Assembly (NCBI RefSeq): GCF_033568475.1
Contig: NC_133123.1
Coordinates: forward strand, 139,268,062-139,332,061
DNA length: 64,000 nt
Direction: 5' to 3'
From: Henckelia pumila
Lineage: Eukaryota > Streptophyta > Magnoliopsida > Lamiales > Gesneriaceae
Below the pieces are notes generated by a model. The model saw only the letters and a program-made list of their open reading frames with translations. It was not told the origin of the DNA and did no database searches. Position numbers and translations under genes: made by a program. Shown here piece by piece: positions 47,208 through 57,565 of this stretch (position 1 is its first letter; each line of letters opens with the position of its first letter).

Positions 47208-48882
47208 GTATGAATTTTATTAAAATTAATTAAATATATATTTGCGGGAAAATTTTCATGAATGACGAAATAATGATGACATTTAAGTTCATGCATCATT
47301 CAGGTAATTTAACGTAAAGTTTGAGGGCATGTAAAGAAAATAATTTTTTAGGAATTTGAAGTGAATGTGGCAAGTGATGTGGTTGGAGGCCAGAATATCT
47401 GGGCCCGGTGACCTTCTTGTTAATGTTATAATGAGTTTATGGATCCAACGGTAAGAGCTGTTGAAGTGACAGTAAAGAAGTAGAGATTCCACCTCCACAC
47501 GTATGTTGGTTTTTATGATTGATCAGTCGTTAATGTTTAAGGCCACCATCATGGATACAACCTATAATGTTTCAAGAATTTATGACATACCATATTATGA
47601 TTTGTATTAAGAATGATGATATATGATGATAATGTTGATGATTTAGCAGAATGTTAATGTTTAAAGATCATGCATGTATAAGCTAGGAATGACAATGGGT
47701 CGGGTATGGGTAGGATATCACGTATCCATCCCCATACCCATTTATTAAATTCATCCCCATACCCATACCCGTCGGGTATTCAATTTCATCATCATCCCCA
47801 TACTCGTCGGAGTATTGGATATCCATACACTACCCATCCCCCATTTATCTATCTACCCCATACAAATACATTTGTTCAAATTTGAATTATTTTGATAAAA
47901 ATATGCTTATTTATCAGATTTTATATCAAATTTATAAGAGAAAAATAAGAAAAAAAATGAAAGATAAAAGAAATCAATAACATAATAACCTAAGAATTAT
48001 AAAAAATAACAAAATATTGTAAATAATTTATCTCGACATTATTATCCTACATAATAGCATTAGATTTATATTAATAATTTTTACTATTAAATCCAACTAA
48101 CATTATATAACAAAAAAAAAAATTAAATCAACATTTATTTAATATATATTAATATTTAAATAAATATAATTTATATTTATATTATATTTAATCGGGTATC
48201 GGGTCGGGTATGAGTAGGATATCACTATATCCGCCTCCATACCCATATACGAGATCCACATACACATTTACCCATTAATTTAATCGGGTCCAAAAAACAC
48301 CTCCATACCCTCCTCCATTCGGGTCGGGTATCGGATTCTCCATCGGGTTCGGAGAAAATTGTCATCCCTAATATAAGTTATATTCATGACATTTTATATG
48401 ATATGTGCTTGCATGTGGTTTCATGTTGTTATTATTGGATAGGACATGCTGAGCCTCTAGACTCATTAGATTTAAATGGTGCAGGTGATCATGATTTTGT
48501 TGATGATGATGTGGTCCCTACTGGTGGTGAGAACGTCTGAGAATCCCGTGCAGCTAGCATATCCGTAACCGTCGCACGCTTATGATTCATTGATTTTTAT
48601 GGGATTTTGATATAATATTATTTTTATTCCGCACATGAAAATTATTTATTATTATTAATTTGTATGGTTTTGGGATTTTAACGTATGCATGTAATTTTAT
48701 GTCGGATTATGATTTTTACGTATTCATGTTATGAAGTTTGTATGCATGTATTTTTAATTATTTTTAAGTATAAATAATGTATATATTATGTATTATATGT
48801 TATAGAAAATTATTTTAAGTTTAATTACATATATGTATGGGTGTATATGTAGTATCAATATTTTAAAATAAGTAAATAGAAT

Positions 48883-48931
<49 letters not shown>

Positions 48932-48956
48932 TTCAGTAGTAATAAGGGTCGTTTCA
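47030..48956 (+). repeat. Truncated or solo Tekay-type LTR, with MITE and TA tracts
   Basis: The right end AGGGTCGTTTCA and the block GCTGAGCCTCTAGACTCA...GGTGCAGGTGA (48448-48488) match the G/H LTR in plus orientation, but no primer site follows, so it is a solo LTR or lost its body. The left end is unclear. TA microsatellites at about 47157-47206 and 48890-48927. A hAT-like MITE interrupts it. Oldest Tekay-type piece in the window. Confidence 0.6.
47684..48370 (+). mobile_element. hAT-like non-autonomous element (687 bp)
   Basis: Terminal inverted repeats TAGGAATGACAAT and ATTGTCATCCCTA, flanked by an imperfect 8-bp target duplication (gtataagc/atataagt). Ends are rich in GGGTCGGGTA words. 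No ORF, so it would need a transposase in trans. Strand arbitrary. Confidence 0.75.
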
Positions 48957-49002
48957 TCTACGACATGCATGGACCTTGGACACCTTCTGTAAGGGTGGCC
49001 GT

Positions 49003-49285
49003 TAGAGATGTCAAAACGGGCCAACGGGGCGGGCTGGCCCATTTTTTAGGCGGGCTGGGAAAATACCAACTCAATCCACTTATTTTAGGTGACGGGGCGG
49101 GCCAACCCAGCGGATTCACGTGGAAATTGGTGGGTTTTTGCGGGCCAACCCGCAACTCACCATTAGGTGAGGCGGTTCGGGCCGGCCCACCTTTTAGGCG
49201 GGTTGGGAAATTTCCAACTCAACCCACCAATTTTGTAGGATGGGGCGGGCTAACCCGACGGGCCTAACTCATTTTCACACCTCTA
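49003..49285 (+). mobile_element. hAT-like MITE (283 bp)
   Basis: Ends TAGAGATGTCAAAA and TTTTCACACCTCTA, with 8-bp target duplication gtggccgt/gtgtccgt (7 of 8). The interior has direct GGCGGGC/CCAACCCGC repeats. No coding capacity; the overlapping ORFs are chance. Strand arbitrary. Confidence 0.75.
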
Positions 49286-49293
49286 GTGTCCGT

Positions 49294-49843
49294 GCATGGT
49301 CCGAACATAAATCTGGACATGGGTTCGTGTATTAAACTGCTCTCAATATTTCTTTCTTCGAGGTTTACGTACCCTCTTCCAAAAATTGCACAGGGTCCGT
49401 GCATTAAACTTTTTCAATTTTCTTGGCTTCTCATGATTTTTCCTTGTCTTTCGGGCCAAGTTTCAACGTCGCATTGGAATGTTTGACTTATTCTATAATA
49501 TTCAAGCATTCTCAAATTTCAATCAAACCTGCAAACAAAGAAAATGCTACTATTTATACTCAAAACTAAGAATAAAAACGACAGATAAGTACGAATACGA
49601 CAAAATAGAGTGCCAAATAAACTATAGGGTAACTTATATATATTTTTTGTTTTTTGTTTCTTTCTTTACTCCCCAATTATTTTTTCGGTTCCTCTTGGCT
49701 CTTCCTTTTATTTAAAAATTCTTTTCTTATTTTATTTTAGCTTTGTTTTTATTTATTATTTACTATTGTTTTTAATATTTATTATTTACTCTTCATTCTA
49801 AGTTCTAAACCTATTATTCTTATAAAATTTGACGTTATTTTAA
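49294..49843. other. No gene seen
   Basis: AT-rich sequence with T-rich tracts; two short similar phrases (gtgcatggtcc, ggtccgtgcattaaact) but no ORF or element ends. Confidence 0.5.
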
Positions 49844-50676
49844 CTGTAAATTACATCTCAGTCCCTAAACCTAAACACAAATTTATTCTCAGTCCCTTGT
49901 CAGAAAAAATATAATTTAAACTCCATGGGCCCACATAAATTTTTTATGGTACGAATACATGATATTTGAGTATCAACTATTTCAAATGTAGTACAAATGT
50001 AAGATTTTTGAGTACTCAAATATGTAAACAAATATTGATATTAATGACATATTGTCATCTTGGTACTAATATATGATATTTGAGTATCAAATGTGTTAGA
50101 TCAAGTGCAAATATATTATTTTTTAGTATTAAAAAAATATTGATATTAATGACATATTTATTTTATTTGGATGGAAATCAGTAGAAAACATTGAAAATAT
50201 GATATTAATATATGATTTTTTAGTACCAAATGTGTTAGATCTGGTACAAATTTATGATTTTTGAGTATTCAAACATATGTTGCAAATTAATATTAATAAA
50301 GATGTTCAGGTTTTATAATCAAAATCTTATTTTTTTTATACTCGATCTTAAATAATTAGTGCGTGAATATCATGTATTCGTATCATATTTTCAATGTTTT
50401 GTGCCGACTTTCTATGATTTTTGAGTATTCAAACATATATTGCAAGTTCATATTAATAAATATGTTCAGGTTTTATACTCAAAAATATTATTTTTTATAC
50501 TCGATCTTGAACAATTAGTACTCGAATATCATGTATTCGTACCATATTTTTAACGTTTTGTACCGAATTTCATCCGAAATAATTATGTGGGCCTAGAAAG
50601 TTTAAACTATATTTTTCTGACAAGAGATTGAGAATAAATTTGTGTTTGAGTTTAGGGACTGAATGCTAATTTACCC
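49844..50676 (+). mobile_element. Mutator-like MITE with long inverted repeats (833 bp)
   Basis: Long terminal inverted repeats (at least 90 bases; shared words TCAGTCCCTAAAC, ACACAAATTTATTCTCA, TGTCAGAAAAA, GGCCCACATAA) flanked by a perfect 9-bp target duplication ttattttaa (49835-49843 and 50677-50685). A 9-bp duplication with long inverted ends fits Mutator-like elements. The interior has a tandem duplication of roughly 170 bases (from about 50237 and 50410; units begin tgatttttgagtattcaaac). No ORF. Strand arbitrary. Confidence 0.78.
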
Positions 50677-50685
50677 TTATTTTAA

Positions 50686-51354
50686 TTTTAGTTGTAAATA
50701 AAATATGAAATTTTATTTTATATGATAAAATTTAAAACTTATAAGTGGTTTACAAAAAACATGTCTCTTGCGAAAACATAAAAATAAAAAAAAAACGTTA
50801 TTTGGATTTTGAATATTGAAAATCCGATTTTAAAGTTTTGAAGTTGAACAAATCATATTACAAGTTGATGGTAAATAATAAATTTACTATTTTTGCATAG
50901 CACAATATTTAATTTTGCAAATAGTTTCATTGTACAATTATTTTTTTCAATTTTTTTAATATTAAAATATTTGATTTTAAATTCTAATTTTTTTAACATA
51001 AAATTACGAAACAAAATTTTAAAAAAGATATTTCTCGAAGGAGCATAGACTCTTCCTTTAACGAAATAATAGAACTCTGAAATCGACAACGATTCGTATA
51101 ATTATAGTAAACAAACATAATCAATAAGAATCTGATTCTATAGTAAACATAATAAATAAGAACCTGATTTTATATATTATAGTAAAACAAAGATAATCAA
51201 TAATTTAAATTTGAAAATAATTAATTAAGCTAAAATTCTATGCACGCGGATTTATATTTATTCTAGTTTTAATTTTAATTTTAATTAATTAATTATTATT
51301 TAGTAAAGTATAGAAATACGAGCCGATACCTTTTTCAGCTCATATCTCTCAATC
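50686..51354. other. AT-rich stretch upstream of the host gene
   Basis: No ORF. Short imperfect repeats of aataagaa(t/c)ctgattt...atagtaaa at 51090-51200. Confidence 0.5.
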
Positions 51355-51355
51355 C

Positions 51356-51376
51356 GGCCCACCTAAATTTTATAAG
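51356..51376 (+). promoter_or_regulatory. Possible promoter of the cystatin-like gene
   Basis: GGCCCA (51356-51361) followed by TATAAG (51371-51376), about 40 bases before a block at 51411-51466 that recurs at 51592-51649 and looks like 5' untranslated exon. The 51467-51591 insert between the two copies ends in a T run plus catagtact, a string also near the end of the hAT-like element at 55409-55420. Confidence 0.35.
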
Positions 51377-51591
51377 ATCTCGATCCCAAGTGCTCTAACG
51401 ATTACGAGAGAACGGAACTCTTAAATTATTGGCAAAGATTAGGGTGCAATCGTACTCATCCCCGAAATAATTTTGGTTAAGAACCGAACCGCCCAATTCA
51501 ATTCCATTTTCGGTTTGACTTTTCGGAGAATTTCGGTTTCGGTTAGGTCCAAACAGTCACAAGTTTTTTTTTTTCATAGTACTACCCTAGA

Positions 51592-54500
51592 GAACAGAAA
51601 CTCTTAAATTATTGGCAAAGGATTAGGGCGCAATCGTACTCACCCCCTCGACCGAATCGATCATCCAGCAGGTCAGCAAACCAGGTAAGAATCGGCGATA
51701 CATGTTTGATTTTGTTCTGTTTTGAATTTAGATAGGAGCTATTCGAAATTCCGGCCAAGTTTATTCAAAAAGTGTAGAATATAAAACACAAATTGATTTT
51801 TTGGGAAAAATATTGAATTTTGTGTTCATACAAAATGTGAGGGATCAATGGAAGTGGATTCAATTGAATGGATCCTACTTTTGCAGGGCTTAATCCAATG
51901 AATCCATTCATGCCTGAGTCTGAGATCATGTGTGAGGTACGCTGTCCTTGCTTCCTATTCGCTGTTCCATGTGATTCGATCACCCGGATCTCTTTTTTTT
52001 TTTCCTCTACGGTCCAGAAGCAGATTTTTGGGGGAAAGAAGAGTCTGCCGCAGGAACCGACCATCTATCCTGTCAATGAAACAGGTAAGAACGGCGATAC
52101 ATGTTGATTTTGTTATAAATTCAATTTGACTTTAGATAGGAGTTCTTTGAAATTCTGGCCAAGTTTATTCAAAATGGATAGAATAAATATAAAACACAAA
52201 TTGATTTCTTTGTAAGAATATTGGATTTTGTGTTCATATAAAATGTGAGCGATCAATGGAAGTGGATTCAATTGAATGGGATCCTACTTTTGCAGGGCTT
52301 AATCCAATGAATCCATTCATGCCTGAGACTGAAATCATGCGTGAGGTACACTGTCCTTGCTTCCTATTCGCTATTCCATGTGATTCGATCATCCGGATCT
52401 CATTTTTCCTCTACGGTCCAGAAGCAGATTTTTTGGGGAAAGAAAAGTCTGCCGCAGGAACCGACCATCTATCCGGTCAATGAGACAGGTAAGAAACGGC
52501 TACATGTTTGATTTTGTTATAAATTCAATTTGAATTTAGATAGTAGTTATTCGAAATTTCGGCCAAGTTTATTAAAAAAGGGTAGAATATAACACACGAA
52601 TTGATTTCTTTGGAAAAATATTGGATTTTGTGTTCGTATAAAATGTGAGGGATCAATGGAAGTGGATTCAATTGAATGGGATCCTACTTTTGCAGGGCTT
52701 AATCCAATGAATCCATTCATGCCTGAGATCATGCGTGAGGTACGCAGTCCTTGTTTCCTATTCCTATTCCATGTGATTCGATCATCCGGATCTCATTTTT
52801 CTCCTCTACGGTCCAGAAGCAGATTTTTTGGGGAAAGAAGAGTCTGCCGCAGGAACCGACCATCTATCCGGTCAATGAAACAGGTAAGAAACGGCGATAC
52901 ATGTTTGATTTTGTTCTGTTTTGAATTTAGATAGAAGTTATTCGAAATTCCGGCCAAGTTTATTCCAAAAGGGTAGAATATAAAACACAAATTGATTTAT
53001 TGGGAAAAATATTGTGTTCATATAAAATGTGAGGGATCAATGGAAGTGGTTTCAATTGAATAGGATCCTACTTTTGCAGGGCTTAATCCAATGAATCCAA
53101 AGCGATTCGTGGAGATGAAGCGCGGGGTACGCTGTCCTTCCTTCTTATTCCATGTGATTTGATCTTCCGTATCTGATATTTTTTTCCTCTATGGTCCAGG
53201 ATCAGATGTGGGTAAAGAAGAGTCTGCCACAGAAACCAAGTAAGAATTGGCTATACATGTTTGATTTTGTTCTGTTTTGAATTTAGATAGGAGTTATTCG
53301 AAATTCCCGCCAAATTTATTCAAAGAAGGCATAATATAAAACACAAATTGCTTTCTTGGGAAAAACAATGGAAGTGGATTTAATTGAATGAGATCCTACT
53401 TTTGCAGGGGTTGATCCAATGTATCAATACTCGCCGACGTACCTTCGTGAGGTATGGTGTTCCTTGCTTTCTATTCCATATGATTTTGTCGTCCGGATCT
53501 AATGTGTTTTCAGATCTGGGGGAAAGAAGTGTCTGCTGCAAAGTTCTTACTGTATTGTTGTTAGATCCGTTAGTTGGGTTTGACACTCAAATATTAAATC
53601 GAATGTGCACACATCATGTTTGGGCATGACCTTCGAAAATTAAACTTTGTTTGAATTTTTTGACAGAAGTGCGATGAAGATATACATATACCATCAGGAG
53701 TTTATTGGCCAACATTCCTTGAATGTGTGACAAGGTTTGATGTTGATGAAGAGTTAGTCGTCAGGAATGCGGCAAAACTAGCCTTAAATGTCTACAATCG
53801 GAAAGAAGTTAGACAAATTGTTTGATATTATTAATAGTTTTTGTTATTGAATAGACATACTGATTTTGTTTTGCATGTTTTTGGGTTGGTTGCAGCAACA
53901 GAATTTCAATCTCGATAAGGTTGTCAAGCTCAACGGTAGAGTTTATTTTTGCATGACATTCACGGCAAAGAATGCTGAAACTGATGAGTGCCGTCTTTTT
54001 CGAGGTGTTGTTAATGCATTGACCGACACTGTACTTCTTTGTGAGATCAAGGTACCGTCCCCATTTTAACCCAATCAATTTTATTACCCTGTTATTTGCG
54101 TTCTTACTATCCTTGTTCCTTGTTTATCTGAGTGTTCAATGGTATGTGTTTTGTTGATGGAGGTGGTGAACGAAAGATCTTTGTTGACAGTCCTGAACAC
54201 TCCATTTTCAGTATAGGTGCTAGGTTTGCAGATCAGAACCAAATTAAAATTAATTAAAATCCTCAAGTCCATGAAAGATGGATTTTCCGGTTCCTTTTTC
54301 TCTTCTTTTTTTATTTTCTTACAAACCATGGGTGTTTAGCTGTAGTTTTAATGGATGATACCTATGTGAATATATGATATATCTCTATGAACCTATGTTG
54401 CATGGATACGGGTATCGTATCGGATACGATACGGGTACGTCAATACGGGAAATTTTGAAAATAAGGACACGATACGGCTAGGATACGGCTATGATTAAAA

Positions 54501-55861
54501 AATATAATATTATATATATCTATATAAATTCAGTATTAAAAGTTAAAAATCCTATTAAAGATAGAAAATCATAATTCATCAATCATAATATCCATTACAA
54601 ACAAAAAAGAAAACATAATAAATATAAAACATCAAATACATCTTAAATAAGTAAAAGAAATCAAACATCCACATCGGTCTCATCACCAACACTGTCTTTT
54701 CCACCTTGGATATCATCAACATCTTCTTGTCCACCCTCATTTTGAATAATTTCCATTGCAAATTATTGAACTATCCTGAAAATAACATAAATATATCGAT
54801 AATCATAGTTTCCAACAATCTACATAACATTCCTACTGGCTACTGCCTACTGTCTTGTGACTTGTCTATTGTAAAAATTGTATTTTGATTTTAGCATGAC
54901 AATTGCGTAGTAGTCAACATATTTAAGAACAAGAATTAAGAAAATACAAACTGCATTACCAAAAGAAAAAAATCTGAACAAAAATTAAGAAGAAAAGAGA
55001 ATATCAAACTTACCAGAAAGGCAGAAACTGGAGAGTGGAGGACTGCGTCCGGCGGCGGCGAGCGGAAAGCTTCACGCAGTGGGTTGGTGATGATAGACGA
55101 CGAGAAGCAGTAAGTGGGAAAGAGGAACGATTGAAGAGAGAATAGAAGATTTAGGGCTTTTTTAAGCCCAATTGATATTAACATATATATTTATTAAAAA
55201 TTCCTCATAAGTTTCCCACTTTTCTCCCTTAAAACTTTCATTTTTTTGCTTTTTGACCAAACCGTATTGAGAAACGTACCCGGGCCGTACCCAAGCCGTA
55301 CCCACCTGGTCAAACTTGGAAAAAGTCAACGACACGGGTTTTGCCGTATCCGACACGCATATTCGCGTGTCGTACCCGTACCTGTGCCCGATGCTCCAAA
55401 TTTTTTTTTTTCATAGTACTCATGCTACATAGCTATGAACAGAGATAGGGAAAATTAAATAGAAGGCAAAGCAGTGATCTGATTCACGCTGGTCTGCGAC
55501 AGTTCTAAATATTGACATATAATGGCGAGGAATGCTTGTGGCAGGTTGTTTTCAAGTAAATACTTGAAGATTATTTGAGTTGTGTGTTGACGTTGTGTGA
55601 TACTAGGGAGAGGCAACACTCGAGCATGAGCGGAGTTTCTACCAAGCTTGAAACAAAAATCAAAGCAATGATTTGGAGTAAATTTTTATTAGGTGGAAGA
55701 TTATAATTGCATCATGAAAGACTAAACCATGTATCATTTTTTTTCCCTTTTTGTTGGTGGAATGAACTTGGAAGTTGATTTTCTTTCATGCTCATGCCTT
55801 TCAGGAACCTAATCACATTGCGACTCCTAGTGATCTTGTTGAAAATGTCTGTGATGCCTAG
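51592..55861 (+). CDS. Host gene: cystatin-like domain protein with amplified exon pairs
   Basis: Predicted exons, all with GT...AG borders: 5' untranslated to 51684; 51887-51936 (ATG 51898), 52018-52084, 52296-52345, 52422-52488, 52696-52739, 52817-52883, 53080-53126, 53200-53239, 53408-53451, 53667-53807, 53896-54051, 55805-55861 (TAG). All junction phases agree, giving about 272 residues. The first half is a repeat of LNPMNPFMPE..EIMRE plus KQIF.GKKSLPQEPTIYPVNET units, basic and Pro-rich, unlike anything I recognise. The last 100 residues (NAAKLALNVYN, FNLDKVVKLNG, VYFCMTFTAKN) look like a cystatin/monellin-type fold as in plant UPF0725-like proteins. The inhibitor QxVxG motif is missing (KLNGRVYF), so protease inhibition is unlikely. 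The donor after 53807 (GTTAGA) is weak. N-terminus least certain. Confidence 0.6.
51685..53560 (+). repeat. Tandem array of about 400-bp exon-pair units
   Basis: Five direct units: 51685-52084, 52085-52488, 52489-52883, 52884-53239 and a partial 53240-53560. Each begins GTAAGAA(T)CGGC, contains a 44-50-base exon after CTACTTTTGCAG and a 67-base exon after GGTCCAG. Units 1-3 are nearly identical including introns; unit 4 is diverged (second exon 40 bases) and in unit 5 the second exon would hit a stop (53568-53570) and is probably skipped. Confidence 0.85.
54393..55432. mobile_element. hAT-like element in the last intron of the cystatin-like gene (1040 bp)
   Basis: Ends CTATGTTGCATGGATAC and, inverted, CTATGTAGCATGAGTAC, flanked by a perfect 8-bp target duplication ctatgaac (54385-54392 and 55433-55440). 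Ends are rich in GATACGGGTA/TACCCGTA words. No transposase ORF seen. It lengthens the intron 54052-55804 without touching its splice sites. Confidence 0.8.
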
Positions 55862-56682
55862 CTTAAAGGTTGGCTTATTTCGCAGACATCTATTGTATCT
55901 TTTACTATGCTATGGGATTGATTGGATTCTGACAATCTGAAACGTTTTGTTTATGCTTTAGGTTGGTAAGTTTGAGATATATATATTTATAATTTTTTGG
56001 AGTCTATGCTTTGTGCAGCAAGTGTGCAAGGATTGAAAAAGATCCTGGAGGTGACTCTGCGGTTCGTTTTGTGGATGTCAACCGTGGCTTTTTGATGTTT
56101 CTTGCGGTTTGAATGTGGGATTTATGGCTGGTTATGATGTTGCAAATTTACGTGGTTTTGGTGATAAGATTTAGGAGCTGATTATTATCACGATCATGTT
56201 ATGTTTCAAATTCAACGTTATCATGCGAGATTAGGTTTGACTTTGAAGTAATTGGGTGCCGCAATATATTGTATCTGTTTGATGTTTCTAAGTTTCTGGC
56301 GCTGTGTGGATTTATGACTGGTTCTGATGTTGCAAATTTACGTTTGGTGATAAGATTTACAGTCCGTTTGGAAGCATGGATTTGGTGGAATTTGGTAGGA
56401 TTTGGATTTGTGAATCCCATTTTCATTGTTTCATGGAATTTTAAAAACTCCTCCACTGACCGCATCTACCATGCTCCTGTCATGAGAGAGGTAACAAACC
56501 TTCATAGCAATATTGAATTAACATGTTTTTACTTATTTGGTGTTGTGGACAGCTAGCACAAAGTTTTTTGAATCGTTCCCAATATTCATGTAGAGACTAC
56601 CATATTCTGCTTAATGTCATAGATCTTCTTTCTAATGTTTGCTGCTCTTGAAGCTGGTAAGTATTTTTCCAAAAAAAGTTAC
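55862..56682 (+). other. Downstream region of the cystatin-like gene
   Basis: Probably 3' untranslated and flanking DNA. A direct duplication (tggatttatgactggtt...gatgttgcaaatttacg at about 56115-56153 and 56307-56343) lies here. The 56269-56556 frame has no recognisable content. Confidence 0.45.
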
Positions 56683-56720
56683 TTCATGGTCTCGTGGGTG
56701 AGGACTCACGAGACCATGAA
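56683..56720. other. Perfect 14-bp inverted repeat at the F-fragment junction
   Basis: TTCATGGTCTCGTG (56683-56696), 10-base loop, CACGAGACCATGAA (56707-56720). The right arm is the gag FHGLV codons of the F-family fragment, and recognisable gag stops at the loop. Confidence 0.7.
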
Positions 56721-56916
56721 AATAAGGCAATAAATGAATTAATCCGGATTTTAACTCAAATGTAGCATTATTTTTTAAAGTGGGAAAAGTAATGCATAAA
56801 TGTTGTTGGTTTAAATCAGGAGTGCTCAATTGTCTCAGACTCAGATTTGCGTTGGCAGCCATCTCTTCCTCAGTATTTTCTAGTCTTCTTCGAGCTTCTC
56901 TCCTACGCCTATGCAA
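56707..56916 (-). pseudogene. gag: F-family gag N-terminus, truncated
   Basis: Starts at ATG 56916-56914 (MHRRRREARRRLEN, an Arg-rich leader) and continues MAANANLSLRQLSTPDLNQQ, FELKSGLIHLLPYFHGLV. The ELKSGLIHLLP..FHGL motif is typical of a plant gypsy gag start; after V the sequence leaves the family at the inverted repeat. Confidence 0.75.
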
Positions 56917-57064
56917 AGTACTTTTTTATCTCCGGGTTGTATGAAAATTCTTTTTCAGAAGAGTCACCAGAAAGAATGAACGACGGGAGAGTATTAGAAA
57001 CAAAGAAAAGACAATAAAATGAGATTAAACAAAATAACTAGATCAAAATAAATTTAACATCGTT

Positions 57065-57080
57065 CCCGGCAACGGCGCCA
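57065..57080 (-). other. F-family primer-binding site
   Basis: Minus strand TGGCGCCGTTGCCGGG, Athila type, six bases from the LTR at 57086. The 56917-57064 leader has no ORF. Confidence 0.88.
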
Positions 57081-57085
57081 AAATT

Positions 57086-57565
57086 TGGTAGCGCTATATG
57101 TAGTAGTGAGAGTAGGAATTGTTTCCACGAGAAAAGTGAAATTTAATTGTGTTCTTTAAAAATACTAAAAATAAATAAGAGGGTATTTTGAGTTTTGAAT
57201 TTATCTAATAATAATTAAAATCAATTAAAAATGAATTTCTATCAAATATCATGTAAGATTAAAAATATGAGAAATTAATAAATTAACAAGTCTTGACATC
57301 GGTCGACTACACTCTTGAAATTATTCATTCGATCATTAATTATCTAAAAATAATTAATTCAAATTGAATATTCACAATTGAAAATTTAATTCATGTTCCA
57401 CCTTAATTTTAGTTAATTAGACATCAGCGTTATAGATTAACCCTTACCAATAAATCAAACCAGATACCAGCGATTTAGATTTAAATCTAAGGTAGCATTC
57501 AAATAAGTGAAACTGATTAATCTAGACAACACAAACAAACGCGGTTGTATTTAATCTAGTCAATC
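57086..57565 (-). repeat. F-family 5' LTR, partial
   Basis: From the TGGTAGCGC end beside the primer site to the H insertion. Matches 29516-29966 with scattered differences and supplies the 60 bases missing there. Confidence 0.88.

Larger units (their letters stand above)
56707..57565 (-). mobile_element. Element F family: 5' end fragment (gag start, primer site, LTR)
   Basis: Same family and orientation as 29516-45478. Gag is lost after about 70 codons. The LTR is cut by H at 57566 with caatc (57561-57565) as half of its target duplication; the uninterrupted order is visible in the other F LTR at 29960-29970. Confidence 0.85.

Noticed and set aside
53515..53570. A second exon in repeat unit 5 (after GTTTTCAG at 53514)
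   Set aside because: It would run into TAG at 53568-53570; skipping to 53667 keeps phase and reaches the conserved domain.
54936..55184. 82-codon hydrophobic frame inside the hAT-like element
   Set aside because: Product of an A/T-rich stretch; no transposase motifs.
56269..56556. 95-codon frame downstream of the cystatin-like gene
   Set aside because: No recognisable motif, overlaps a local direct duplication, and low-complexity FGFV/WNLV content from TGGATTTGG repeats.
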